Shown here: piece by piece, positions 1 through 8,058 of the stretch
Layout: each line of letters opens with the position of its first letter
Numbering within the stretch: the first letter of the stretch is position 1
NCBI GenBank assembly: GCA_033850885.1
Contig: JAWWPG010000060.1
Location: 41,776 to 105,775, forward strand
Source: JAWWPG01 sp033850885
GTDB lineage: Bacteria; Actinomycetota; Actinomycetes; Propionibacteriales; Nocardioidaceae
Direction: 5' to 3'
DNA length: 64,000 nt
Program-made: the position numbers and the translations under genes
Notes under the pieces: model-generated
What the model was told of the DNA's origin: nothing
Databases searched by the model: none
Seen by the model: only the letters and a program-made list of their open reading frames with translations

Positions 1-166
1 CTTCCTGGGAGACCGGGCCAGTCGGTTCTCCCGCGTGACGCCGACCTTCAGGCCGCTGAGGCCGACCGTCAGTCTCAGCGTCTCACGCCTCGCACCTCAC
101 GCGGGGTTTGTTGACTATTCCGTGTAGCTGCTGCAACTTGCGGACATCGACGGACGTGAGCCGGCC

Positions 167-517
167 CTAAAGAAGAAGCGCCCGCAGCCGGCGCAGACCA
201 TCGACAGTCACGCCCTGTGCGGTGAGCAGAGGCATCCCCAGCGCGTGGGCGACAGATTGAGCGTCGTGGCCCTCGAAGAATGTCAGCAGTATTGCGGCCC
301 GGTTGGGCTCTGGAAGGCGGTCGATTGCCTGCTGTAGCCGCAGTCGCTGAGTCTCCATCGCCTGCGCGAGATCGTCAGACCCGGGAGACTGGTGGATCAC
401 GGCGCCGCCACCACCGCTTTGGATGGTGGCGGGCCTGGGCTGGAAGGCGTCACTCGGAGGGGTGAGAGTTGGCCTTGCCACGCGCGCTGACGTTACTCCT
501 CGAGACTGGACCGCCAC
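167..517 (-). pseudogene. Sigma-70 region 4-like remnant
   Basis: The C-terminal half of this 116-residue frame resembles region 4 of an ECF-type sigma factor: a stretch beginning LPEPNRAAILLTFFEGH, then a helix-turn-helix with GMPLLTAQG and a DGLRRLRALL tail. Region 2, which binds the -10 element and core polymerase, is absent, and the first 50 or so residues are low complexity. A full ECF factor is usually 160-200 residues, so this looks like a truncated or decayed gene. A shorter product could start at the internal Met (residue 54). It sits in an accessory island with other broken genes. The sigma assignment rests on motif resemblance only. Confidence 0.4.
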
Positions 518-729
518 ACGGCACTAAAGAGCCACCGTCCGGGGCACATCGAGGGGGTGTAGGCCTTCCGCCTGGGCTACCTGGCGGCTCGGCACTCTCC
601 GCTGCGCACGGCTGGCGCCGGCAAGTCGACGACTCAGAATCGTACTGGGCGCACCGGGCAACGGGCCGCCGATGTGTTCGGCATGAACCGGGCGAGGCTG
701 AGCGAGCCCTTTAGGGCGGACCGGCTGCC

Positions 730-921
730 CTACCTCGTCCACCGGGACGGGGTCAGGCTGTACCGGAGGCAGCAGCCCGAAGTCGTCGCGCAGGCAGGCC
801 ACGCGATGCAGCGGAGGCAGAGCCCGCAGACGTCCAGGTCCGTCAGGATTCGTGCCGCCCGAGCGGGTGCACATCGGATGCACAGGAAGCCCTGCTGCTG
901 GGAAGGTCTACGCCTCGCCAT
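730..921 (-). CDS. Small cysteine-rich protein overlapping the upstream gene
   Basis: This 63-residue frame starts with an ATG lying inside the last codons of the upstream minus-strand gene (14-base overlap), an arrangement that permits translational coupling. It contains CIRC at residues 14-17 and CGLCLRC about 15 residues later, a spacing compatible with a zinc ribbon, then further cysteines. After roughly residue 44 the +1 frame looks more protein-like (it reads DDFGLLPPVQPDPVPVDE), so the gene may carry a frameshift near 785-790. I do not recognise the family. It may be a small metal-binding partner of the upstream protein or a decayed gene. Confidence 0.35.
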   Translation of the reverse strand: MARRRPSQQQGFLCIRCAPARAARILTDLDVCGLCLRCIAWPACATTSGCCLRYSLTPSRWTR

Positions 922-1495
922 GGTTCATCAGGTTGATCTCGTCCTCGATCGCGATGGTTGAGAGGAGAGCCTCGACGTCGTCAACTTCCGGGTCGGTCAG
1001 CACGATCGTGCGAGCCGTCCGCAGGCAGCACGATGCGAGCAGGAGGAGTGACCTAGGACCGGACTGAGCGGCGGTCCTGCCCCAGCGTTCAACTTCCGCC
1101 AGGCGTCTCGGCTCATCGCGCAGCGCATACACGAGGCTGAAGCAGGCCTCGATCAGGTTCGGGTGGACGTCGCCCTCCCGGACCAGCTTCGCGTGCAGGT
1201 CCTCGATGAGGTGTGGAGTGTCACCGCCGAGCTTGGCGTAGGTCATCCCTAGCCGCTGCGAAAGGTGGCAGTAATAGGCGGCCATCATCTGCAATGAGCG
1301 CTCAGGAACGGCCAACGCCTCGACGTCCGACAAGATCCGCTGCAACGCGGGCTCGGCGAGCGCCTCGTCGGGGGTGGTTGTTTCGCTGTGCAGTCGGATC
1401 GTGAGGAAGGCACGGCAAAGCCGGCTGACGTCGGCCACCTCCTCGCGCCCTTGGCCGCTGGTCGGCATGCTGAAACGGTAGTCCGTTTTTGGCAT
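908..1495 (-). CDS. Hypothetical protein of accessory island
   Basis: A protein of about 195 residues with no family I recognise. It is leucine- and alanine-rich and apparently all-helical, with no membrane segment, signal peptide or metal motif; near the end it has an acidic stretch (LTDPEVDDVEALLSTIAIED). The ATG at 1495 is preceded by AAAGG; a GTG at 1576 would add 27 residues that look non-coding. Its stop overlaps the start of the small cysteine-rich frame downstream, suggesting a two-gene unit. It lies in the mobile, partly degraded segment left of the integrase, so a selfish-element or regulatory role is possible but unsupported. Confidence 0.5.
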   Translation of the reverse strand: MPKTDYRFSMPTSGQGREEVADVSRLCRAFLTIRLHSETTTPDEALAEPALQRILSDVEALAVPERSLQMMAAYYCHLSQRLGMTYAKLGGDTPHLIEDLHAKLVREGDVHPNLIEACFSLVYALRDEPRRLAEVERWGRTAAQSGPRSLLLLASCCLRTARTIVLTDPEVDDVEALLSTIAIEDEINLMNHGEA

Positions 1496-1630
1496 CAGCC
1501 ACGACCTTTGGGGGAGCCTCGCGGCGCTGTCTGTGGTTAGCGTGCTCGTGGTCGGGTACGCGGCACGGATAGGCACCCCTGCCCCCCGTTCTGGGTGACC
1601 TAGGCCGACCCCATCGGTATCGTCCTGTCC

Positions 1631-2275
1631 ATGCGTCGATGGGTTGGAGCAACCTTGGTGGTCTGCTGCGCCGCAGCGGCCGCATGCAGTGGCCCGTCCG
1701 ACCTCAAAGCGGGAACGCCTCCCTCAACGGTGTTCGTCACGATCAGTCCTGTTCAGGCTCCTCCGCTTGGGGCCCAACCGGTCGTCTACAGCATCCCGCA
1801 GCAAATCGTCCGTCCGCTCCATCTGCCCCGGGTGCAAGCAGGACGGCGGTGCCCGACCGTGCCCGAAAGGATGGTCACCGTTCGCAATGGCACGGGCGGC
1901 GGGTTCGGTGGGTTCTCCCTGGGGACAGTCGGACCGGTTCATGCGATCGTCGGTGGACCGGGTGGGGTCGGTGTGGCATACAGGTCCGGTCGTTGGTATT
2001 CCGTGAAGACGCTGTGGTACGCCCGTCGCAGCTACCAGGGGCCGGTGCTGATCCGCGGAGCACGACTCGACGGGCCCGGTTCGGTCGTTTTCGGTGAGGG
2101 GCACACTCTCGGATTTCTCGCTGACACCGGGAGCCCGGGTCACGTCGTCGGGGTCCTGCGGTCGTGGCCCGGTGCCACGTGGGTGCGAGCACCGGGCTGC
2201 TATGGCTTCCAAGTCGACGGCACCAGTTTCAGCTATACGCTCGTGCTGGCGATCCGGGCACCCCTGTCAAACTGA
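1631..2275 (+). CDS. Putative lipoprotein of unknown function
   Basis: A 214-residue protein with a short Arg-containing N-terminus, a hydrophobic core and a lipobox-like AAAAC at residues 15-19, predicting export and lipid attachment at Cys19. The mature part is rich in Gly, Val and Pro and mostly beta-like, with two further cysteines (CPTV and APGCYGF) that could form a disulfide after export. No catalytic motif or known domain is apparent. It diverges from the preceding minus-strand gene and is followed by another secreted protein, so the two may form an exported cargo pair of the island. Confidence 0.6.
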   Translation: MRRWVGATLVVCCAAAAACSGPSDLKAGTPPSTVFVTISPVQAPPLGAQPVVYSIPQQIVRPLHLPRVQAGRRCPTVPERMVTVRNGTGGGFGGFSLGTVGPVHAIVGGPGGVGVAYRSGRWYSVKTLWYARRSYQGPVLIRGARLDGPGSVVFGEGHTLGFLADTGSPGHVVGVLRSWPGATWVRAPGCYGFQVDGTSFSYTLVLAIRAPLSN

Positions 2276-2462
2276 CCCACTACCCCTCCGCAGTCGTGAC
2301 GCTTGACCAGAAATGTCCCGCAGACCCGTCGATCACACTCCGACCCCGTCCACAGCCGACCCGAGCACGCTTCGTAGCGGGCGGTTGCCACGTGCTCCCA
2401 GCGGCCCCTAACGTACGAGGTCAGCGGAGCCGTTGGGGCGTCGCGTCGCAGCAGGAGGATGT

Positions 2463-3014
2463 ATGAAGCGCAAGTTCGTCGCGGCCGGAGCGGCCGTTGT
2501 TCTCGTCACCGGCGGAGGGGCCTGGCTCGGCCTCGGGTCGGCAACCGCCACCACCGCGAAGCCCAGCATCCACGGTTGGCCGACCAGCGTCGGTTCGGCA
2601 TCGGCGGCGAAGACCATCGCCGCCGTCAAGGCCGCCGCTGCTCAGGATGGTTCGCAGGTGCTGATCCTGCGCGCACACCAGTTCGCGCATGCCAACATTG
2701 ACGTCAACGGTGACGGGTTCGGCCCTGGCGACTACTTCATGTTCGAGGAGAACCTGCGGTACCAGGGCAGCTCTGACATCGTCGGCCAGGACTCGGTCAA
2801 GTGCACCGTTGCCCCGACCACCTTCATCTGCGACGGCACCATAGACCTGTTCGGCCAGGGCAAGATCGCCGTCTACTCCGCCCTCTTCGGACCGAAAGAC
2901 AGCAGCATCGCCGTCACCGGCGGCACCGACTCCTTCAAGCGCGTCAGCGGCCAGCTCCAAACCGCTAACCTCCGCCACGGTGACAGCCTGCTCGCCTTCC
3001 AGCTCACCCGGTAA
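2463..3014 (+). CDS. Secreted allene-oxide-cyclase-barrel-like protein
   Basis: A 183-residue protein with a Sec signal peptide (MKRKF, then an Ala/Val/Gly core, cleavage near residue 28). The mature region has a DVNGDGFGPGDYF segment, two cysteines (KCTVAPTTFIC) and a closing stretch of beta strands around AVTGGTDSFKRVSGQL. This pattern is typical of actinobacterial proteins assigned to the allene oxide cyclase/dirigent barrel fold; the bacterial members have no established reaction. The ATG at 2463 is chosen because AGGAGGA precedes it; an in-frame upstream start at 2433 lacks such a site. A hairpin terminator follows. Confidence 0.65.
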   Translation: MKRKFVAAGAAVVLVTGGGAWLGLGSATATTAKPSIHGWPTSVGSASAAKTIAAVKAAAAQDGSQVLILRAHQFAHANIDVNGDGFGPGDYFMFEENLRYQGSSDIVGQDSVKCTVAPTTFICDGTIDLFGQGKIAVYSALFGPKDSSIAVTGGTDSFKRVSGQLQTANLRHGDSLLAFQLTR

Positions 3015-3034
3015 CCAGCAGTACGTGAGACAGC

Positions 3035-3054
3035 GAAGGCCCCCCGGGCCCTTC
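3035..3054 (+). terminator. Hairpin after secreted protein gene
   Basis: GAAGG at 3035-3039 pairs with CCTTC at 3050-3054, and inner CCC/GGG pairs extend the stem with one bulge. It starts 20 bases after the stop of the gene ending at 3014. There is no T-run, as is common in GC-rich actinobacteria. Confidence 0.5.
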
Positions 3055-3109
3055 GAGCTGGGGTGCCTTTGCTTACCGCCTATGCCGACGAGGAACTTGC
3101 CGTGCGCTC

Positions 3110-3598
3110 CTATCTCGCCCTGAGCACGGCCAGCTCTCGCAACGTACCTCTGCCGTCGGGGCGCAATTCCCGGGACTCTGTCACCCATGGCTCCGCCCGG
3201 ACCGCGGCGACAGCTCTGGCTGTCCCACGGCTGTACTCGACGGCCCGCCTAGCGTTCCGGAGGGTCAACCCGTCCGGGGCCGCGCTCAGCGCCAGAGCCA
3301 GGAAATCCTCCGGCGGTACCCCCGAACGAGCCCTCGAGAGCAACTGAGCCAGCACGACCAACCGAAGGACACCGAGGATCTCGCGGTGCCCGTCGGCGTT
3401 GACGGTCGCGACCAGGGCATAAACCGGGACCACCCGGCCGCGTTCGGGGACCTTCATCACGAGCGCGTCGGCAGCTACGAACGTGAACGGCCCGGCCTCG
3501 ACCAATGATCTGGTGCGGAACTGCTCGAGGCGGGCGTCGAGCTCCCTGGCCATGTCCTCGAGCAGACGGGCAGGGTCGATACTGGGGTGGACGGTCAT
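3110..3598 (-). pseudogene. IS256/mutator-family transposase fragment
   Basis: Residues of roughly 12-76 match the central part of IS256-type (mutator) transposases: the stretch LDARLEQFRTRSL, then FTFVAADALVMKV, which contains one of the catalytic acidic residues, and NADGHREILG. Full-length enzymes are about 400 residues. Here the N-terminal 150 or so residues are missing, and after GHREILGV the frame loses resemblance, so the later DDE residues are gone. The remaining residues look like read-through into unrelated DNA. No terminal inverted repeats are evident. It is a dead relic and marks past insertion and rearrangement in this island. Confidence 0.7.
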
Positions 3599-3877
3599 TG
3601 CGGTGTCCTTCCTCGAGTCGGATTACGCAGATCACTCGAGGCATCATTCCTGATCTCTGAGCCTCCGCGATAACGCCGATGAACCCCTAATCGGCCTTCA
3701 ATTGCCGGACATCGCTGATCATTACTGGCTGCTCAACTTTCTGCGCGGACGGCTCATCAAAACGCCCTTCCAACCTTCCAAACAGTCGGCACGCATGCTA
3801 CGAATGACGTAGATGGGTCGCCCCTTTGGGGCGGCCCACGATCCGTTTCCGGGGCTGATTGTTGGTTGAGGTTGGAA
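3599..3877. other. Non-coding stretch upstream of relaxase, candidate oriT
   Basis: No gene is supported here. It contains a short hairpin (CGCCCC at 3819-3824, loop TTT, GGGGCG at 3828-3833) and a direct repeat of CTTCCAA near 3770-3780. MobF relaxases often nick an origin of transfer just upstream of their own gene, so this is the natural place to look for one. The nick sequence cannot be identified by eye, and the assignment is positional inference. Confidence 0.25.
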
Positions 3878-4084
3878 ATGCATGGTGGTGTAAAGGTCTA
3901 TCGCGGAGCGGCTTCCGCGGCACGGGCCTATGTGGAGTCCGACCGCTGCCGAATCGATGACTACTACCTGGCCGAGGGCACCGGTTTCGCGGAACGGTTC
4001 TCCGCGACCCGGTCGGCGTCGAGCGGCTGGGTGCGCTGGACGGGGATGGGTACGAGCTATGGGTCTCCGGTCACGACCCGATGA
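3878..4084 (+). pseudogene. MobF relaxase N-terminal fragment (frameshifted)
   Basis: Starting at ATG 3878 this frame reads MHGGVKVYRGAASAARAYVE, then DDYYLAEGTGFAERFSAT. This is the usual N-terminus of actinobacterial MobF/TraA relaxases, including the tandem tyrosines expected to act in nicking. After about position 4008 it diverges. The next frame carries the continuation (VERLGALDGDGYELWVSGHD) up to the Met at 4081. Restoring one C in the CCC run near 4006-4010 rejoins the frames, so a one-base deletion or a sequencing error separates the catalytic tyrosines from the rest of the enzyme. Confidence 0.75.
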
Positions 4085-7000
4085 CCGGTGAGGCACGAGG
4101 CCGGCTCCGTCGGGATGGCAACGCGGTCCGGTTCGTGGAGATCACCGTCAACGGCCCCAAAACCTGGTCCCTTGCCGCTGCGCTGGATCCGGAGGTGGCG
4201 GAGGCGTACGACGCGGCGCAGGACCGGGCGGCCGGGCAGGTGATCGGCTGGGTCGGCGAGCACGCCACTACCCGGGTCGGGCCGCGGGGCCGGCAAGTAC
4301 AGATCCTGGTGGAGCGAGTCGAGGCCGTCACCGTCCGCCATTACACCTCCCGGGCCGGCGACCCGCACCGCCATCTGCATCTCCAGGTCAACGCCCGGGT
4401 GTTCGCCGACGGGAAGTGGCGGGGGCTGCACACCGTCGGGTTCCGCGACTCCATCGAGGCACTCAACGCGATCGGGCACGCCGCCGTGATGTGCGATCCC
4501 GGCTTCCGGGCCGCGCTCGCATCTGCCGGGTTCACCCTGGACCCGGCCACCTGCGAAGTGGCTGAACTACTTCCGTATGCGGGCCGGTTCAGTGAGCGGG
4601 TGGCGCAGATCGGCCGCAACATCGACCGGTACGAAGCCGAGTGGCGGGCCGCCAATCCTGGCCAGGAACCGGGGCCGGCGATGCGGCGGTCGTGGGACCG
4701 GCGGGCCTGGAAGGACGCCCGCCCTGACAAGATCGTCCCGACCGACGGCGCCGCGATGGTCGCGGCTTGGCGGCAGCAGCTGCACGACCTGGGCTACCGC
4801 GACCCCACACAACCCGGCTTGCCCATCGTCGTCGGCGCCTCGAGTGTGGGCTCCCTCGACCGCGACAAGGCTGTCGAGACCGTCGTCTGCCGGTTGGGTG
4901 CGCGGCGGTCGGCGTGGAACGCCGCCGACATCCGGGGTGAGGTCGAGAAGTGGGTCGCGGCCACCGGCCTCGTAGCAGACGCCGCTGTCCGGAACGATCT
5001 GGCCGAGGACCTCACAGCCCGTGTCATCGAAGCGTGTGTCCCGCTGCTGGACCGGTCGGACGTGCCGGAGCACATCCGGTCCCTCACCTCGGCGCATGTG
5101 ATCGCCGTCGAGGCCGACATCGTCGGCCGGCTCGCGGCCCGGGCCGAAGCATCGGCGCAGGCCGCGGTCCTGCCCGCGGTTGAGGGTCTGGACGACGCCC
5201 AGCACACGGCGGTCGCTGTCCTCGTCGGCGAAGCCCGGCTGATGGTCGTCGAAGGGGCCGCGGGGGCGGGCAAGACCACCACGCTGGCCGCAGCAAAGGC
5301 CGCGGTGGAGGCGCGAGGCCACCGGATGCTGGTGGTGACCCCGACGTTGAAGGCGGCCCAGGTCGCCGCCCGCGAGGTCGGCAAGGCGGGGTCGGTGGCG
5401 TGGCTGGTCCATGCGCACGGGTTCCGGTGGGATGACGATGGCCGCTGGACCCGGCAGGCCGCCACCCCCGCCCCCGAAGCCGTCCTTGCTTCGGGTGACC
5501 TGCTGCTGGTTGATGAGACTGGCATGCTCGACCAGGACACCGCCAGGGCGCTGCTCGCCGTCGCCGACGAGATGGGCGCCCGGGTCGCGCTGGTGGGTGA
5601 CCGGCACCAGCTCCCGGCCGTCGGCCGCGGCGGAGTCCTCGACCTCGCCGCCACCTGGATCACATCACAGGCGCACGCCGACCTCGACGTCGTGCACCGG
5701 TTCGCCGATCCGGAGTACGCCACGATCAGCCTGGCACTGCGCACCGGCTCGAACACCTACTCCATCCCCGGTGAGGATCACGGTGAGGGGAATGGTGAGG
5801 GGAATGGGGAGGGGAATCGTGGTGAGGATCGTGGTGAGGGGAATGGTGAGCGAGTTGGTGAGGTGTGGGATGCGCTGTGGCGACGTGGTCAGGTCCGCAT
5901 CTACCCGAGTGAGGCGGAAAGCACCCAGGCGCTGGCCGAGGTCGCCGCCGACGCCGTCCTCACCGGCCACCGGGACACCGCCGGGACCTTGATGATGGCC
6001 GACACCCGTGAGCAGGTCGCCGGGTTGAACGGGGCGGTCCGGGACCGCCTCGTCGCCGCCGGTCACGTCGACGACAGCCACGCGACGGTCACCGGGGCGG
6101 GTGAGAGGGTCGGGGTGGGTGACCGGGTCGCGACCCGGCGCAACGACCGAAACCTGGGGGTGACCAACCGTGCCCTCTGGACCGTGACCGCCGTCGGCGC
6201 TGACGGCGCCCTGACGCTTCGTGGCCGCAAGCCCACCGATGTCCACACCGTCCCGGCCGCGTATGCACGTGAGCATGTCGAGCTGGCGTATGCCACCACC
6301 GTCTACGGCGCCCAGGGCGAGACCACTGGCACCGGCCACCTGGTCCTCGGCGAGCACACCAGCGCCGCCTCGGCGTACGTGGCGATGACCCGCGGCCGCC
6401 ACGACAACGTCGTCCACATCGTCGCCGCCGACCTCGACGACGCCCAGCGGCAGTGGGACGACGTGTTCAGCCGGGACCGGGCCGATCTCGGACCCGCCGT
6501 CGCCGCCCAACGCGCAGGCCAGGACATCGACCGGTACGGCACACAGCCGCCCATGCGTGCACTCGACGAGGTGCTCGCCGAGCTGCGGGCCGCCTGGACC
6601 CGGCAGGCCGACCTCACTGACCACCACCAGCGTCTGGTCGGCGAGCGGGACTCTCTGAAGCGCGTGGCTGCGATCCGGGGCCGCTACGCCCCGGACCAGA
6701 AACGGCTCCACGGTGAAGAGTCGTCCGCCAAACAACACTGGCTGGAGGCACGCGACCGGGTCGCCGAACTCGACACCAGGCTGACGTCGGAGACGGCCGA
6801 CCTGCAGTCCCGGGTCTGGGCGGCCTGGCACACGGATCTGTCCAAGGCACAGCAGGCAGCCGGTGTCGTTGACCATGGTGTGGGCCGGTTCGGTCAGCAC
6901 CGTCGCCTGGTCCACGCCGCCACCGACGAGCTGACGGAATTCGCGCAGCGGTGGCGCCCGGTCCACCCCGACCTGCCAACCGACCCCGCCGAGCTCGCCC

Positions 7001-7509
7001 GGCAGGTCAAGTGGCTGCACAGACACCGAATCGTAGAGCAGATCAATGGCTACGCCGCCCGCCACGTGGCGCAGGCCCACCCCGACGCCGACGCTGCCCG
7101 ACAGGCCGAACACGCCGCCCGGGCGGCATACGAGTCTGCCCAGAACGCCCGCACCCGACTCGACACCACGATGCACGCCGAGCTACGTCCCTACGGCAGC
7201 GCCGCCAACATCACCGAACCCGGCCAGCGGCTCACCAGCCTGACGCACCAGCTGGGCGTCGTCGAACACGATTTGCACACCACCACGGCAATAGTTCACC
7301 GCATACGCGACGAGCCGGCCATCCGTACCCTCCCCGCAGGTGATCTCGACACCGAACACGGCCAGTGGGCCGCCGACCGTGCCGACCAACGGCAGGCCGC
7401 CGCCCGCGACGCCCAGGAGCGCTGGCTGCGCCAACAACAGACCCACCGGATCCGGCCGACCCAGCCGAGCCACCCCGCCCTCGACCACGGAGCGGGCATC
7501 GGGCGATGA
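4081..7509 (+). CDS. MobF-family conjugative relaxase-helicase (N-terminus lost by frameshift)
   Basis: The 1142-residue frame is the body of a TrwC/TraA-type relaxase, which nicks and unwinds DNA for conjugative transfer. The metal-binding three-histidine motif HRHLH is at residues 96-100. A RecD-like helicase follows, with Walker A GAAGAGKTT near 391-399, Walker B LLLVDETGM near 474-482 and later helicase motifs around GDRHQLPAVG, VYGAQGETTG and VAMTRGRHD. The C-terminal 350 residues are helical and Gln/Arg-rich. The catalytic tyrosines lie in the preceding frame, so as written the protein would lack nicking activity. A 12-bp tandem repeat inserts about 30 Gly/Glu/Asn-rich residues within the helicase. 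No coupling protein or T4SS gene is visible nearby. Confidence 0.85.
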   Translation: MTGEARGRLRRDGNAVRFVEITVNGPKTWSLAAALDPEVAEAYDAAQDRAAGQVIGWVGEHATTRVGPRGRQVQILVERVEAVTVRHYTSRAGDPHRHLHLQVNARVFADGKWRGLHTVGFRDSIEALNAIGHAAVMCDPGFRAALASAGFTLDPATCEVAELLPYAGRFSERVAQIGRNIDRYEAEWRAANPGQEPGPAMRRSWDRRAWKDARPDKIVPTDGAAMVAAWRQQLHDLGYRDPTQPGLPIVVGASSVGSLDRDKAVETVVCRLGARRSAWNAADIRGEVEKWVAATGLVADAAVRNDLAEDLTARVIEACVPLLDRSDVPEHIRSLTSAHVIAVEADIVGRLAARAEASAQAAVLPAVEGLDDAQHTAVAVLVGEARLMVVEGAAGAGKTTTLAAAKAAVEARGHRMLVVTPTLKAAQVAAREVGKAGSVAWLVHAHGFRWDDDGRWTRQAATPAPEAVLASGDLLLVDETGMLDQDTARALLAVADEMGARVALVGDRHQLPAVGRGGVLDLAATWITSQAHADLDVVHRFADPEYATISLALRTGSNTYSIPGEDHGEGNGEGNGEGNRGEDRGEGNGERVGEVWDALWRRGQVRIYPSEAESTQALAEVAADAVLTGHRDTAGTLMMADTREQVAGLNGAVRDRLVAAGHVDDSHATVTGAGERVGVGDRVATRRNDRNLGVTNRALWTVTAVGADGALTLRGRKPTDVHTVPAAYAREHVELAYATTVYGAQGETTGTGHLVLGEHTSAASAYVAMTRGRHDNVVHIVAADLDDAQRQWDDVFSRDRADLGPAVAAQRAGQDIDRYGTQPPMRALDEVLAELRAAWTRQADLTDHHQRLVGERDSLKRVAAIRGRYAPDQKRLHGEESSAKQHWLEARDRVAELDTRLTSETADLQSRVWAAWHTDLSKAQQAAGVVDHGVGRFGQHRRLVHAATDELTEFAQRWRPVHPDLPTDPAELARQVKWLHRHRIVEQINGYAARHVAQAHPDADAARQAEHAARAAYESAQNARTRLDTTMHAELRPYGSAANITEPGQRLTSLTHQLGVVEHDLHTTTAIVHRIRDEPAIRTLPAGDLDTEHGQWAADRADQRQAAARDAQERWLRQQQTHRIRPTQPSHPALDHGAGIGR
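5770..5862 (+). repeat. 12-bp tandem repeat inside relaxase gene
   Basis: The unit GGTGAGGGGAAT and close variants (GGTGAGGATCAC, GGGGAGGGGAAT, GGTGAGGATCGT) recur about seven times, in frame, encoding repeated GEGN/GED. It interrupts a region that in related proteins reads directly from a GSN-like to a GEVWDALWRRGQ-like segment. Confidence 0.85.
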
Positions 7510-7755
7510 CCCGGGTAGAACCTGGCGCCCAACATCCCCCCGCACGGCCATGCACATAAACATACCGAGCGACAATCGAAATCTGTTGGGCATGAAGGAC
7601 GAATGGTGGACCGCTCGGGGGTATTCCCACCAGCGACCAAGCAGACCAAGCAGAGCCCGACGTCGGTCGAGACTGCGAGGAACCTGCGCCGCGATGTCCA
7701 TTCGCGCCCCCAAAGTGCGTCTTGAAGTTACAGCACTACCAACAAGGAGAAGCAC

Positions 7756-7989
7756 ATGACCACAACCCGCCAGGCCGAACAACCAGACGGCACCTACCCA
7801 AACGACGAACTGCTCACCATGAAGGAGGTCGCCGCCGTCGTACGCGTCCCCCTCGCCACCCTGCGCTACTGGCGCCACCTCGGCACCGGACCCCGCGGCT
7901 TCCGGATCGGCCGCAGTGTCCGCTACTGGCGAACCGAAGTCCATGCCTGGCTCCACCAAGAGAGCAACCGCCCACAGATACCACGCTGA
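7756..7989 (+). CDS. Excisionase-like helix-turn-helix protein
   Basis: A 77-residue protein with one MerR/AlpA-type winged helix-turn-helix: LLTMKEVAAVVRVPLATLRYW as the helix pair, then GTGPRGFRIGRSVRYWRTEV as the wing. Proteins of this size immediately upstream of a tyrosine integrase normally act as excisionases or recombination directionality factors that bend the attachment-site DNA. The start follows AAGGAG at the usual distance. It ends 69 bases before the integrase, consistent with one transcript. It could instead be a small repressor; position favours excisionase. Confidence 0.75.
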   Translation: MTTTRQAEQPDGTYPNDELLTMKEVAAVVRVPLATLRYWRHLGTGPRGFRIGRSVRYWRTEVHAWLHQESNRPQIPR

Positions 7990-8058
7990 CACTCGCCCGG
8001 AGGGACCGACGCGATAGGAAGAGGATGGACGACGAGGCAACGAGGGAGGACACGGGTC

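Noticed and set aside
5665..7176. 503-residue minus-strand frame antisense to the relaxase
   Set aside because: It mirrors the GC-rich third positions of a well-supported plus-strand helicase gene and shows no domain.
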